Origin: Narthecium ossifragum
Lineage: Eukaryota > Streptophyta > Magnoliopsida > Dioscoreales > Nartheciaceae
Direction: 5' to 3'
DNA length: 64,000 bases
NCBI GenBank assembly: GCA_963920575.1
Contig: OY986967.1
Coordinates: 8,736,061 to 8,800,060 of the forward strand
Positions 43,300 to 56,351 of this stretch are shown piece by piece. Position 1 is the first letter of the stretch. Each line of letters starts with the position of its first letter. Below the pieces are notes generated by a model, which ran no database searches, was not told the DNA's origin, and saw nothing but the letters and a program-made list of their open reading frames with translations. Made by a program: the position numbers and the translations under genes.

Positions 43300-45773
43300 T
43301 GTGAGGACCTTTCCCTCTACCCCTGTGGCTCGTTGTAGACCGCAAGGGCAATTTGGTAAAAATTGCGCCTTGTTGGGTTGTTTCACACCCGCGTGTGCAC
43401 ACAATGACCTTGTATGTCTTAGTGCTTGTTTAGAATGGTTAGGTAGACCCGAGATCGGAAGATCCCAGCTCGGGTGCGCGGAAGCTTGCTTTTGGGCAGC
43501 TTACGACCCTTGAGCGATCGATCACTTCTAGGAGCGATCGATCACTTCTAGGAGCGATCGATAGGATTCGTGAGCGAGTCGGTGGGTTTTTGACCCGTTC
43601 GGATCAATCCAAGTGTTTTGGATCGATCCAGCCTGGCTTCTCCTTCTCGAGCGATCGATCGCTCCTTGGAGTGATCGATCGGACTCGGCGTCGGTGGCTT
43701 TTCTGCTTCGAGAGGACGGTCGCTGTTGGCCGTCGCTCTCTCTTGTCAGAAGGGGAGGACTTTCCCTCCCCTCCTTCTCCTTTTTCCCCCTTCCCTCGGC
43801 TTTCCCCTTCCCCTTTTCCCTCCTTTTCTTCCTCTTCTCCTCCTCCTTCTTCTTCCTTCTTCTTCTTCCTCCCGCGGTTCTGTTTTTCCCCTGTTTCCGG
43901 TAGCCATCTTCTTCCCCTCCGTTCTCCCTCCTCCGGCCACCGTTTTGGGTGTTCTAAGGCTCGTTGGATCCGTGGCAACGAGAGGAAGATCCCTGAAGTG
44001 GTTTGGAAGCTTGTTGTTGACCAGTTCGCGGGAAATTAGCCGAGGAGTGCGTTTCGGGTAGGTTTCTACCTACTGATGTTGTTTTTGGGTTTTCTCTAGC
44101 TCTAGCCGTTGGATCTTGTTGATCTTTGTGTTGTTGTATTTCTATTGCTTAGTAGAATTTATGGTATAATTTTCATAAGCTTTGGTTGAGAACTTAGTAG
44201 GATTTATGCATGATTAATCTTGGATTTTCCGGTTTCTGCTGTTCTTGAAGAACAGCCGGCTTGTGGCGAGTTTTCCGGCCAGTATGTGCATGTTCTTGGG
44301 TTGTGATGAACATAAGAGTTGTAGATCTTTGAATATACTCTCAAACCCAACTGAGTTCATAATTTTCCGATTTTCCTACGATTTGTTATGAAGTTATTAC
44401 TGGAGGGCTGCGTTGCAGCATTTAATTGGTAAGTTAGTTTGATTAACGGTTTTGATTAGCATTTTTCCGTTAATCCAACCGTTGGATGATTAGGGATTTT
44501 GGATATGTTGATCCCGGTATATAGATCTACTGATGGCTAAGTTGGATCTTGAATCCGACGTCGTTTGGACGTCGGATCGACGAGATCAATTAGCCTCTTA
44601 GTAGAGGTTTTGGGTGTTTTGAATATAATATTATATTTCGGATTATAATATTATATTGTGTACTGTTCATCATCGTTTTCGGGGTTGCTTCCCGTTGCAA
44701 GATTCCGCGGTTGACGGTCGCGGTACCGTCGTAATGCCGGGACCCGCTGCGGATCGGCTGGCAGCGGTTGGTTGTACCGCTGTAGCGATCCGGTTGACTT
44801 ATATGATGCCTTATCATACTGTTGCATGACTATCTCTTGTTTGTGTATGTCATAGCATGCATTGTTGATTTGTGCATTATTTGCATTGGTTAGGGCGTGG
44901 GTGATCTGTGGGTCACCGTCCCGAGGCTGGAATTGGGTAGTTTGGACCCGGTTCGAATTATGGTGTCTAGTCGAATTTGATGATAGGCCTAGAGGACTGG
45001 TACACCTGTTGGTTGATGATGATTAGAGGTCGTGTCGGCCTCGAGCCAGGTGTTGAGAGTGCCACCGGTGTCGGGTCTTGTTCTTTGGGGGGTCGAGAGA
45101 GTTAGTCCGGCCCAGTCAGTGTCTGTTCCTGCCAGCAATGGCGACCAGTGTGGGCCCAGTCCGCGAAGGGTGACCGCAGCTGGAACCCTGTGACACTAGG
45201 TGTATCCAGGATGGGCCCAGTCCGTTGGGGTGACCATGGTTGGATATGCCTAGAGACACCGGTGAAGGGTTATGGGACCTTTGCAGCACACTCGAGTCTG
45301 GCTTGAGGGCGACACTGTTGCGTTTCCCGCTTCCTTCTGTGTGACGTAGTGTAGAACCCTACTGAGCTTAGTGCTCACACTTACCCGGGTTGCGTTTTGC
45401 AGGTGCAGGCGTCAGTTCTTCTTCTGTGGCCCCTACCAGGCAGTTGGTCGGTGGTGCGGCGGCGCCTGGTGGACTTTGAGAGGTGGCGATCTTTACTGCT
45501 TTTATACCTTATGTTAGTTAATCTCCTACGGGAGTAATGTTGTATTTGAATCTTCCCCTCTCCGAGGATATGTATATTAAATTCACTTGGGTTTGTAATC
45601 TGTTGTTCGAGGCTTATTAAATTATTGTTTTTAAATTGAGGGTGTTTTGTGATAAACTGTTAGGGAGACCAATAGGTTAGAGGGAACCGTCGCCAGCTTT
45701 GTTTTCCGCGTTTCGTTAGGTTCCGGTTCGCGTCGCCCGGCCCGGTTGGGCTTTCGCGAGTCGGGGCGCGGCA
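43300..45773 (+). repeat. 3' LTR of the Tekay-like element
   Basis: From TGTGAGGACC to GGGGCGCGGCA, 2474 bp, preceded by a purine-rich CCTTTAAGGGTATTAGGA tract. Carries one extra GATCGATC unit near 43530-43560 (a tandem copy of CACTTCTAGGAGCGATCGAT) relative to the 5' LTR, showing that the unit number changes. Confidence 0.9.
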
Positions 45774-46019
45774 CTTCCCATCTCGTAATATTTTGCAGAA
45801 CCCCATAAAAGATTCTCTTCTCATGTTAACCATTTCAAGACACACCTCATCCGTGGTCAATCGATCAATGTAACTAGCCCTGTCTACTCCTCTATCAATT
45901 GCAGGGGTACGTTCCATTTCTAGGGCCTTGTAGAACCAAACCATGAACATATAGCATGTAAACATAGTTTGGATTACTATAGCATGTCTTTCTTGCTCTT
46001 CAACATACATATCATCCAT
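45774..46019 (-). pseudogene. PIF/Harbinger transposase, N-terminal exon
   Basis: Minus strand from MDDMYVEEQERHAIVI to SYIDRLTTDEVCLEMVNMRR and MGFCKILRD, the N-terminal part of plant Harbinger transposases. With the Tekay element and one CTTCC copy removed, the frame runs on into the sequence at 36521. Upstream, 46020-46844 is AT-rich; it probably holds the promoter and 5' end of the Harbinger element, but no terminal inverted repeat was identified. Confidence 0.75.
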
Positions 46020-46844
46020 CTACAAGACATGGAGTACCAATCCTTATGTCATCAAGTAGAAAACTTAGTAATGCTAATGAACCTGTCATTAACATTCACA
46101 TCATACCAATATAAACAAAAGCATAATAACAGTAGAATGAGAAGTAATAAGCAAGCAAGCAGCAGATATGAAACATAAGAGGGTCCTAAGTCGAACAAGA
46201 AAGACAGAATTGTGAGGAATCTAAGTAAAGATGTTGCTCTTAGTTCTGATGACAGGATTTTGCACCCTTGTCTTGTAACAAAAGCCAATCTACACAGGAA
46301 GCTAACTAGCACTTGATTTAAATGCATCTACACAGGCAGCTAACTAGCAGCCAAACTCACTCATCACTCATATAGAAACTATTGATACTCAATACTTCTT
46401 TCTACAAAGTAGCTCATCAACCTGCCAAACAACAGGCTAAGCAAAGTTGTATCACTTCCTTGAATTTTGCAAGTACTAATGCATTTTCAAATTCTACTCC
46501 TCTATCAATTTTTTTGTTAAAAATGAAAAATTGAGCACTGAGTAAAAATTGAAAGCTTTAGAAATCAAAAGCACAACAGTCATAAGAACACAAAAAAGTG
46601 ATAGTCTCGTTACAAACAAAGCTTTAGAAATTAGAGTAGGGGATTAAACATAGCAAAGCTTAAAGCTAAATATCATAAAAATCGAAGCAGAGCATTGAGG
46701 AAAATTAGACGAATGTTGCTAAAAAAACTAAGGATCGGATAGGAGGGGATCAGCCTTCAAGAAACAAAACCGATGCATAAATCAGGAGCTCTCGTTACAT
46801 GGAAAGTGGAAAAAATCAATAGATGGAGTCGGGTAGTAGGAAGT

Positions 46845-47624
46845 TGTCGCGCCCCGACCCGCGTAGGCCCAACTGGGCCGGGCGACGCGAAGCGGAACCT
46901 AACCTACTGCGGAAATTTTGACGAGGTTTCCCTCTAATCATAGTGGTTACCCTAGCAATTCTTAATCATCATGTATTATACAATCATTCACAACTCAAAG
47001 ACTGAAACTGATATATTACAAAACCTCAAAACAGGGAAATTATACATTTATCACTCCCGTAGGAGACTATCTATAACAAAAGGTAAGACTGTGATCGCCG
47101 CTCCTCAAGCACCGCCAGACGCTGCCACGTCACCAAACACCGGCCCGGTAGGGGCGACCGAAGAAGAGCTAGCACCAGCACCTGCAAAACGCAGCCCGGG
47201 TAGGAGTGAGCACTAAGCTCAGCAGGGACACTACACTACGACACTCACAAGGGAGGGAATACAACAGTGTCGCCCTCAAGCAAAGGCTGGGTGTACACAG
47301 GGGTCCCATAACCCCACCGCGTGTCCCTGAAGGGAGGCCTCAGTCATGGTCCCTAGCCAAACTGGTCCCATATTGGGTCGCCCTCAACGAGGCAGGAAAC
47401 CGGCACTGCCATCTCACTAGCAGGAAACCAACACTGCTAGGCGGGCAACCAACACCGCTGAGTAGGCACCCCCTACCAAAGAGACAGTGAACCGGACACC
47501 GGCTACACCTCAACACTCGGCTCGAGGCCGACACGACCTCTAAACATCAAACCACATGTATTCAGGTCATCTAAGCCTATCATCGAAATCGACTGAATAA
47601 TACAAATCGAGTCCTGGACCAAGC
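46845..47624 (-). mobile_element. Tekay-like LTR fragment
   Basis: The minus-strand LTR end (TGTCGCGCCCCGACCC at 46845) and about 780 bp of U5-side sequence, closely matching 7884-8660. It breaks off at CCAAGC (47624), exactly where a small TRIM begins. The U3 part is missing. Confidence 0.8.
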
Positions 47625-48328
47625 TGTCGGTTCAGGATCCACAAGCTAACCAACCATACCAAAACTCCGGAGTGATAGTAGGAGGACCCATATTGCCTTT
47701 ACCATAGAGCTGCAGTCGACCCGACGAATAGACCGCCAGCACCACTGGCAGCGCAGACACGCTACCCGGGTCGGGTCCGTTAGGAGCCCACCCTGCACTC
47801 GAGCCACCTTTAGCCCTCCGCACAGGGCCAACCTCGGTGACCCCAGGGGGTGACACTGGCCCTGGGCCTACAGCATGGCCCGCAGCCCGGGCACCCAGCC
47901 CATCTGGCCCGCAACCAAGGCCTGCAGCGCCCAGTCACCAACCAACAATCTCCCCCCCAGCGACACCACCGGGGTTTGAACCCGCAGCCTCGCTCTGATA
48001 CCACGTGTCGGTTCAGGATCAACGAGCTAACCAACCATACCAAAACTCCGGAGTGATAGTAGGAGGACCCATATTGCCTTTACCATAGAGCTGCGGTCGA
48101 CCCGACGAATCGACCGCCAGCACCACTGGCAGCACAGACACGCTGCCCGAGTCGGGTCCGTTAGGAGCCCACCCTGCACTCGAGCCACCCTTAGCCCTCC
48201 GCACAGGGCCAACCTCGGTGACCCCAGGGGGTGACGCTGGCCCTGGGCCTACAGCCTGGCCCGCAGCCTGGGCACCCAGCCTATCTGCCCCGCAACCAAG
48301 GCCTGCAGCGCCCAGTCACCAACCAACA
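47625..48328 (-). mobile_element. Very small TRIM retrotransposon, 704 bp
   Basis: Two 323-bp LTRs (47625-47947 and 48006-48328), nearly identical, each from TGTTGGTTGG to GAACCGACA on the minus strand. Only 58 bp lie between: the primer site TGGTATCAGAGC (48003-47992), a GGGTTCAAACCCC string and a polypurine tract GCTGGGGGGGAGATT before the 3' LTR. No coding sequence, so it must move in trans. Flanks CAAGC and ATGAA do not match; the right flank also fails to continue the interrupted Tekay LTR, so a deletion after insertion is likely. Confidence 0.85.
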
Positions 48329-49029
48329 ATGAAGACCTCACGCCAACCCCAGACTCGTCCACGAAAATGAGCTTCAATTGAAACTTCAGCAGGCGAGTGG
48401 AGGACGATCGGAAAACTAGCTAAGCCGGCAGAGACCCGTTGGCGTGTCAGATCCCCTGTAGTGGTGACAGCACCTGCAAGTTTGATAGGCCAGCTGGCCT
48501 AGCAAGGCTCATATTCAAATTCAAATCATTCCAAGGGCCTCCTCCTGCTTCCTCTAACTCCACCTTTGGTGGGCTCTTGCGGGACCAGTCTTGCAAACAC
48601 CAATGGTTCAAGCCTAGCCCCTCCTCTTGGATCGGGAGTCTCCAACCCAATCTCCATCTCAACACCATCTTATTCTAAAGTGGTTTCGGGAATCAAACCC
48701 GACCTGGTTCCTATTTTGGTCAAGCCTAGCCATCCTAGCGCTTGTGGACCACATGATGCTATGTCACTCTTCCATGACTCCCATCGAAAGCTTCATCTCC
48801 AGGGCTTGGAGGATTTGGTTAGATCCCTTCCTCCTTGCCCCCTTTCAACCTACACTCCTGCCTCCACCCCCACCACTGGCTCGGAAGATAGCTCAAGCGC
48901 AGATGAGGGTCCTTGATCCGACAAGGAATACGATTCAGAGGTCTTCTTCCCTGATCGATACGTGAGCATTCCAAACATCTTGCTGCTGGCAGAGCAAGAT
49001 AGTCTCAGCTCTACCGCCATCAGTGATCG
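48329..49029 (+). pseudogene. LINE ORF1 C-terminal remnant
   Basis: Frames at 48439-48965 contain Ser/Pro-rich sequence of the type between the knuckle of ORF1 and the start of ORF2 in plant L1-type LINEs. No DUF4283 domain is visible here, so the 5' part of ORF1 is missing or too decayed. Assignment depends on its position just before ORF2. Confidence 0.4.
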
Positions 49030-51455
49030 ATGAGAGCAATCTGTTGGAATTGTCGTGGAATTGGTCTCCGGAAGCTGCGTCTCCCTTGACGTAGACTGAT
49101 CTCCCGACATTCGCTGGACCTCATTCTCCTCCAAGAAGTAGGAATTTCAGCTGATGATCTAGTTCGCCTCTCGTTCCCTTGGAGCACCCTAGGACATCTC
49201 CCTCGTTACTTGTCTTGGCCACAACAGCGGCATCTTAGCCGCGTGGAAATCTGACGACCGCCTTGTTTCTTTCATCTCCTCCTCACGTCAAACCATTCAT
49301 GGAATCTTCACAGCTAAAGATGGTTCGCAAGCTTGGGTGACCTCTGTTTATTTAGCTAGAAACTAGCATGGCCACCGACGACTCTGGACGGATGTCTCAC
49401 ACATCTGCTAGGCCCAGAACTCTAAACCACATTTTCTTATTGGCGACTTCAAAGCCATTTACTCTTCTACGGAGAAAAGAGTGGGTTGACCTATCAACTT
49501 CAACCGCTCAGTCGGGGATTTTCTTGTCTTTCTCTCCTCCTATGGTTTGGCTGATCTAGGGTTCATTGGACTGAGATTCACCTGATCGAACAAGAGGCAT
49601 GGCTCTGATCGTATTCTTGAGAGACTAGACCGATGAATTTGTAATGAAGTGTGGAAGTGAGCTTTCCTTGGTTCGTTGATCTGCCACCTCCATCGGTATG
49701 CCTTTGACCACAACCCTCTTCTTTTCTCCTCTATCCAAGAGCCGCAGGCTCCGAGCCCTATTCCTTTATTCCTTGAAACCTTATGGGTCAAGGAACAAGA
49801 GTTTGCTGATCTAGTTTCCAGAGCATGGGCAACACCCCACAGAGGTTCCATCCAAATTTCCTTCGCAACCAAAATTCTTGAAGTCAAGGATGCAGTCAAA
49901 CTTTGGAATAGACGTGACTAAGCCGACCTCTTCAAATCGGGCACTTCCTTGGAGTGTTTACTTGAATATCTCTATGGCAAGGAAGAGATTGGACTACTTA
50001 CTTATGATGGGGAGATCGAGCTTCGATGTGCAAAATAGGCACACTGCAATTCTCTTGCAACAAGAAGAATTCGTCAGTAAATGGTTCAGGCAAAAATGGA
50101 TCTTATAAGGTGACTGTAACACCAGCTTCTTCCATGGGCTCGCTAAACGGCGCTAGCACAAATCAAAAGTTTGTGATCTGGCCTTGGAGAACGGTACCTT
50201 CCTTTTATCTCAAGCGCAGATTTCTGATGCTTTGGTACACCATTTCAGGAATTTGTGGACTACGAGGGACGGTTCAGCTGACTTCATCCTTCCTCCTCTT
50301 CCTAAACTCAAACCAGAGGATCATCTCATTCTTCTAGCAGAAGTTACTGAGCAGGAAATCCTCACTGCCATTAAGCAAATGCATAAGGGAAGATACCAGG
50401 TCCTGATGGCTTACAGATAGAGTTTTTTCTTCAATTTTATATAGTAGTCAAAATAGATATGGTTCTCCTTATCCATGATTTGTTTCAGTTTGGGCGGATC
50501 CCCCCTCACTGGAATGAGACTTTCAAGTCTCTAATTCCAAAAGTTCAAAACCCACGGAGAATTCATGATTACCGGCCCATTAGGCTCATCAATGTCAAGG
50601 TCAAGATCATTTCTTCTATTCTTGCCAACCGGCTTCACATTGTTATTGAAGATCTGATTGAACCAGAGCAATAAGCTTTCGCCGCCACTCGGTGCATTTT
50701 TGACAACATTTCAACGGCCCAGGAATTGCTTCATTCTCTTCATTGAGCTCCTTATACTCGACCCTTAATGGTAGTCAAAGTCAACATTAGGTCCACGTAT
50801 GATAGTATCAGCTGGGCTTTCCTTGATCGTGTCTTGGGTGCAATGGATTTCTGACATAGAAGGCGAACTTGGATTTCTAAATGTCTCTCCTCTACCTCTC
50901 TTGCTCTCATCATCAATGGAACCATCTCAAGGGGACCCGATTTCTTCATACTAGTTCATCCTGGTTCAAGAAGTGCTTTCTCATTTGATCAAGCGAGAAG
51001 TCGGTGGTCTCAAGGGTGTCAAATTCCATTGTGAACTAGTGTCTTTTTCACACTTTCTTTACACCCACGACTGCCTCCTCGTTTCTACAGACTCAACCGA
51101 TGAAGCCGTGGAGATTATCTCCATCCTCGAGGAATTTTTCTCTATGTCAGGCTTGGGTGTGAATCATGCTAAATCTAAGGTAAAATTCTCCCCTTGCACT
51201 AAAGAAGCCCGATGCACCGACATCTGTCATCTTCTGCGTATTGAAAAAGAACTTGGGCCTTTCAAGTACATTGGAGTACCATTTGACGGGGGAAGGGTCA
51301 AGATCGACGCTTTCAATTACCTCATCGATTCTTTCGTCGCGAAATTATCACAGTGGAGCGCTCTCAAGCTCGCGGGTGCTGCTCGCGTTACTCTCATTAA
51401 ATCAGTTATCCAAGCTCTTCCAACCCATACTTTTCTAGCTACTCATGTGCCGATC
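49030..51455 (+). pseudogene. LINE (L1-type) ORF2: endonuclease and reverse transcriptase
   Basis: ATG at 49030 opens MRAICWNCRGIGLRKLRLP, the start of the APE-type endonuclease, followed by SLDLILLQEV. Later: HWNETFKSLIPKV and DYRPIRLINVKVKIISSILA of the fingers, VNIRSTYDSISWAFLDRV of the palm, then GVKFHCELVSFSHFLYTHDC, where the FADD-type catalytic motif of L1 elements reads LYTHDC, and GPFKYIGVPF. Many shifts and stops, so it is inactive. The frame stops at 51455 at a Tekay-like LTR and resumes at 61639. Confidence 0.85.
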
Positions 51456-52064
51456 TATGAGTACTTGTCCCTCTACTCCTGGGTCGACCGTCTAGGTAGG
51501 GCCAGTGGCTCGTTGTGGACCGCAAGGGCAATTTGGTAAATTACGTTTTGATGGTTTGTTTCACATCCACGTGGTGCACACACAACCCCTTTTGTTTGGT
51601 TTTCATGTTTGCTAGAACCCTATGTGGGCTTGGGATCTGAGGATCCAACCTCGGGCGCGCGAAAGCTTGTCTTTTGGACAGCTGACGGCCGTGTGCGATC
51701 GGTAGCAGCTGAGAGCGATCGATTTGATCTGTGTCAGTTGTCTGGATAAGGACATGACTGACGTGTCTGAATAATGACGTGAAACGACCTAGTCCGGCTC
51801 AGTCCGACCGATCGGTCATAGGACCGATCGATCGGACTCGAGCCTATAAGTAGCCTGAGACCTCCTCTGTTTTTCTGGTTTTTCTTCTCCTCTCCTCCTA
51901 CCTTAGAAATTCTCATTTGGAGCTTGATCCAGCGGCTTGGGAGGCTTGCCAGGAGCTAGAGGAAGAGATCTACACCCTCCTTGTACGGTTTGATTGAGAA
52001 TCAAACGTGGATTAGTGTAGTTTGGTAGGGTTCTTCATTAATCCTTAGATTAGGTGTTTGTGTG

Positions 52065-53499
52065 TGATCCCTTACAAACGCGTCGTTAAAAACGTTGCAA
52101 ACTCAATCAAGAATAAAATTTATAAACCCTTATTCAAAATACTAAACTATGGGGTAGAATAGTGATGAAATACGGGATCGAACCACAGGGAAAACTTTGA
52201 TTAGGAAGGAGAAATCAGAATTAAATCTTGGAACTCTAAATCTAAAGCGAAAAGGATTGATTTGGGTTTTAGAAACTTATTAATTAAAACTAATTAAGAA
52301 AGCGATGTAAAAAGATTGAAATATAATAATGAGAGAAAGCCTAGGGATTACTCAATCCACTTTAGTTTCACTTCCTGTATTCTCTAGTTATTCTCTTATT
52401 TTCTTATCTAGACATTATAGATTCACAACTTGTTAAGCTTACATGAATCCCTAAAAGAAGGAGAGTGTTTTCCAAAGGCATATTTTATCTTCGATTAGCA
52501 TAGATTATCTTCGGAGTAACCTTAGCACAAGCTATCATCACTTAGCATAAAATATCTCATCGGTTATTCACGAACCACATAAAAACCATCCTATAGATCT
52601 CTACCATCAATCACCGAAATCAAGTAGGACTAAAAATACATCAAGGAACTCTGTTCCCTCAACTCTTTTATCATTAAAACCAAATCTATAAGATCATGTT
52701 CAGAAAAAGAATATAAGATTCAACTAGAAAAATACAAGGAAGATCTACTAAAGCTTCATGAAATCCCTAAGTACAGAAATTAGCTACTCATCTTTGTGAT
52801 GGAAGCAATAGATTCGATGAAGAACGATTGGGATCCATGTTGTAGCTCCATCTTCTCCAAAGAATCCTCCAAACCGTAGTTCTCTCTTTTCTCTCTATGG
52901 GGACCTCCAATTTTCGGCTAGCAAACACCTTCTTATAGGTGTATTCCCGGAATTAGGGTTTTGGGTTGAGTTGGACCTCTAGTGCAACTTGGAATTCCTG
53001 GTTTAATTCTGACAGCCTCTTCCGGTCGCGACTGGGTTCAACTCGTCCGAAATTTGAAAATTTTCTCAACATGAAAGATGTAGATTAGGAAGGCTTCTGT
53101 CCTGTCCCGAAGATCTTACATTATATGGACTTATCTAGAATATTTGGCGAATATTCTCCTGAGCTTCGACGGACCAGTTTCCCAGCATCTGTTTATCTTC
53201 ATATTCTTGAAAACTGCTATTAATTTGTCCAGAAGCTCGCAAAGTGTCCAACATGAAAGTTGTTCATCTTGAAGTCTTCTATAAGTCCTCTAAATTGCAG
53301 GATTTATCTGGAGAATGTGGTGAATTCTTTTCAAACTGCCAGCAGAGCAGCGTAATTTTCACATATTAGTCTTTTTCTGTATTTTCTAATTGAATCTTCA
53401 TTAAACCTGAAATCAATTAATAAACTATCAAATACAAACACTCTCGAGCTAACAAATGTAAATTAAGGAGTTTAAGTATGAATATTTAGTGACTCATCA
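52065..53499 (-). repeat. 3' LTR of the Athila-like element
   Basis: Starts TGATGAGTCACTAAATATTC at 53499 on the minus strand and ends near AACGCGTTTGTAAGGGATCA at 52065. It is the longest copy of this LTR in the window and serves as reference for those at 2859-3967, 3968-4810 and 59455-59907. Confidence 0.85.
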
Positions 53500-54023
53500 C
53501 ACCCCCCAATTTACACTTTGCTAGTCCTCGAGCAAAGAAAATATAAAAGAAAAGCAATAAATTTAACTAGCCACTTTTATAGGTCTCACGGTTGCACTTA
53601 GCATGTGCAACAAGCCTTTAAACCCCTGGGTTACCCCAGTGAAGAAGTTATAGTCTCCTGAGGATTTTCAGGGATGACACCCACAAACATCAATACATTC
53701 CCTTGAATATATCATTTGAAATGAATTAAAATATTCATCAACTCTAATGCATGAAATAGAAATAATATCCATGAATGAACCTTTCAACTCATATTCACAT
53801 AAAAACATAGTAAATCAAAACATGTCATAACTTATTTCCAACATTTCAACATATTTAATTATGATTAAAAATAACTTTAACACTCCTGTGTGTGAATGGG
53901 GTTCCACATGCTTCAGACCATCAATTATATCTAAACACTTCAACTATTCAAGATCACAATCCTATCCCAAGCACATATCTTTCACTTATCACATAGCAAT
54001 ATCTGTTTTTTTTTCTTTTTTTC

Positions 54024-54217
54024 CGTAGGAATTTCAACTGTTTTACGCGAACACCACGCTGGTTAGGCACACTGCCCGGTTACTTAGTTGAAAATCCTCA
54101 TTTTTTCTTTCTTTTTTTTCCAGGAAATTCAACCGTTTTACGCGAACACCACGCTGACTAGGCACACTACCAGGTTACTAAGTTGAAAATCCTCATTTTT
54201 TTCTTTCTTTTTTTATC
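54024..54217 (-). repeat. Tandem duplication in the Athila 3' region
   Basis: Two direct copies of about 97 bp (about 54024-54119 and 54120-54217), each with TTTTACGCGAACACCACGCT and a T-rich end. The same segment is single at about 2080-2155 and 5405-5480. Confidence 0.75.
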
Positions 54218-54959
54218 CACATACTCAGATAATTGCATGTGTTCATGTATTTTCTGTGTCATGACATAAAATTGTAAACCTATCCCAGTATCATGCTTAG
54301 AATCTAATATCAACCTCTTAACATGTGGAAGTGAACATGTGCATTAGGATATATCAAGCTATCGTTAGAGCATGGTAAAAGTGTTAAAGTATAGAAATAA
54401 GATCATGCATAGCAAAAATTTATTATTTCTTACATGTCATACAAGTCTCAGAATAATTCATAAGATAAATTTCTAAAACATGCACCTTTGTCAAATTATA
54501 TCATAATTTCATTCTTTTGACATAATTCAAGGGATGTATAATATTTGGTTACCAAAAAAAAAATTGAGCATGAAATTTATGAATACTACCCCCCAACTTA
54601 AATGTAATTGTCCCCAATTACACTAAGTCATAAGCGAAAGCATAGAAAATCGGGTAGAGATAACCGTAATTTAGCTCCAAAATAGCGCTCCCTCATAAAT
54701 ACAAAAAAATCACCGCCATTGGCAATAAAATTTATTCCTCCCAAGCATAACCTGCCAAAGAAATACATACCTTTCCCAAAAAGATCAAATATAACTCATG
54801 AAAGTTCAAAAAGGTACTAGAATGAGAAAAAATTTCATCAGAGTCTACTTTGTATTTTCATGATATATTAATCTGTACAATCATTCATCCACATAAATTG
54901 AATTATAAACATAAAATCTTAAAATACATCGAAGCATCCATGCACAGCACAAAAAAATA

Positions 54960-55730
54960 TTCATCATCCAAAATTTCATCCAGATTAAAGATCGAGACCG
55001 TCCGATTTGAAATCGATGCTCTGTAGCATATGGATCGTGTTCTGTAGCAATTGGACGGCTGAGAGCTCGCCGGTGATGGATCAACGGTGAAGCCTTATTG
55101 CCGGAGGACGAGAAGGGTACAGGAAGAATCGCAGATGCTCGAGGAGGTCTCCGGTGAGCTCTGATCGAATAATCGAGGCCTCCAGGTAACAGATCGGAGG
55201 TGAACGACTCGAAGGAAGACGATTGCCGGAATTGGATTCCGATGATCGGAGCTCCAATCAAGGATGGCACGGGGTGAGGAAGGATCATGAAGGCATGGGG
55301 AACGGTCCTATGGTGCTGCATTGATGAATTGAGCTTCCAGACGGTGAAATGAAGGTGGTCGGAGCGGTGGTTTCGTTGGAGCTTGAAGCCGAGAATCCAA
55401 GCGGCAAGGAAAGGATTTGATGGTGGCAGAAGCTTCATCGTGACTAGAGGAAGCTTTTGGAGGTGTTTGGGAGCAATGGGTGGCCGTGGATGAAGGTGTC
55501 GACGATGGCCGAGGGGCTCGTCGGCGTCGGAGGAGAAGGTTTCGAAGGAAGAGGAGGACGGAGATGAAGAGGTGGAAGGTTGGCGGAGGTTATGGTACTG
55601 GTTTGGAGGGATGAGGGCGGCCGGAGAGACGACGATGGGCGGTGGGTGGTGATGGCTCGGGGACGAGCCGACGAGCCGGGAGGACGAGCCGCGATCAAAC
55701 AACGGAGCGGGAGGAGAGAGGAAAAACAAG
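54960..55730 (-). other. GC-rich segment of the Athila-like element
   Basis: Counterpart of 560-1310. A minus-strand frame of 282 codons (55729-54881) spans it, rich in Pro, Ser and His, without a recognised domain. In the other copy the same DNA is broken into different frames, which argues against a conserved protein. Confidence 0.5.
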
Positions 55731-55796
55731 GAAATGCAAGAAAAATCTGAAAAATAGAAAAAGACATGGAAAAAATTCTAAAAATTAAGAAAAATC

Positions 55797-56351
55797 CTAA
55801 AAAGTAAAAAAAACTCCTAAAAACTGGGTTGCCTCCCAGCAAGCGCGTAATTTTACGTCTTTCGCTAGATGTCCATAGCATGGATCCATCAGCTTGACGG
55901 ACTCAATCACCTCACCGTGAACGATATCCTCCACATAATGCTTTAATCTATGCCCATTAACAATGAAAGTTTCTTTCGTGTGTGGATGTCGAATCTCTAT
56001 AGCACCATGTCTAAATGCTCGATTTATAATAAAAGGCCCATACCATCTAGAACGTAATTTACCTGGGAAAAGACGCAATTTAGCATTGAAAAGCCAAACT
56101 TTCTGCCCGACATCAAAAGTCCTCCTTGAAATGTGTTTATCATGGAAGGCCTTTGTTTTATCTTTATAAATTTTGGAATTCAAATATGCCTCATTGCAAA
56201 TTTTCTCAAGTTCACATAAACTAAGCTTCCTTTGTGGTGTGACGGCATTAGTATCAGTATTGAGCTTTTTAATGGCCCACATAGCTCGATGTTCTAATTC
56301 AACAGGTAAATGACAAGGTTTACCAAAAACTAATCTATATGGGGACGACAT
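55797..56351 (-). pseudogene. Athila-like integrase, C-terminal part
   Basis: Begins [20 protein letters not shown], typical of Athila-lineage integrases, then [33 protein letters not shown] and the C-terminal CWEATQF. A frameshift separates it from the catalytic part. Confidence 0.85.

Larger units (their letters stand above)
36527..45773 (+). mobile_element. Full-length Tekay-like chromovirus (Ty3/gypsy)
   Basis: LTRs at 36527-38972 and 43300-45773, primer site at 38976, and a degraded gag-pol ending in a chromodomain-like module. It is flanked by CTTCC at 36522-36526 and CTTCC at 45774-45778, a perfect 5-bp target duplication, inside a Harbinger transposase exon whose frame continues exactly across the site. 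Order PR-RT-RH-IN-chromodomain and 2.4-kb LTRs fit the Tekay (Del) lineage. Internal deletions and at least three in-frame stops make it defective. Confidence 0.92.
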
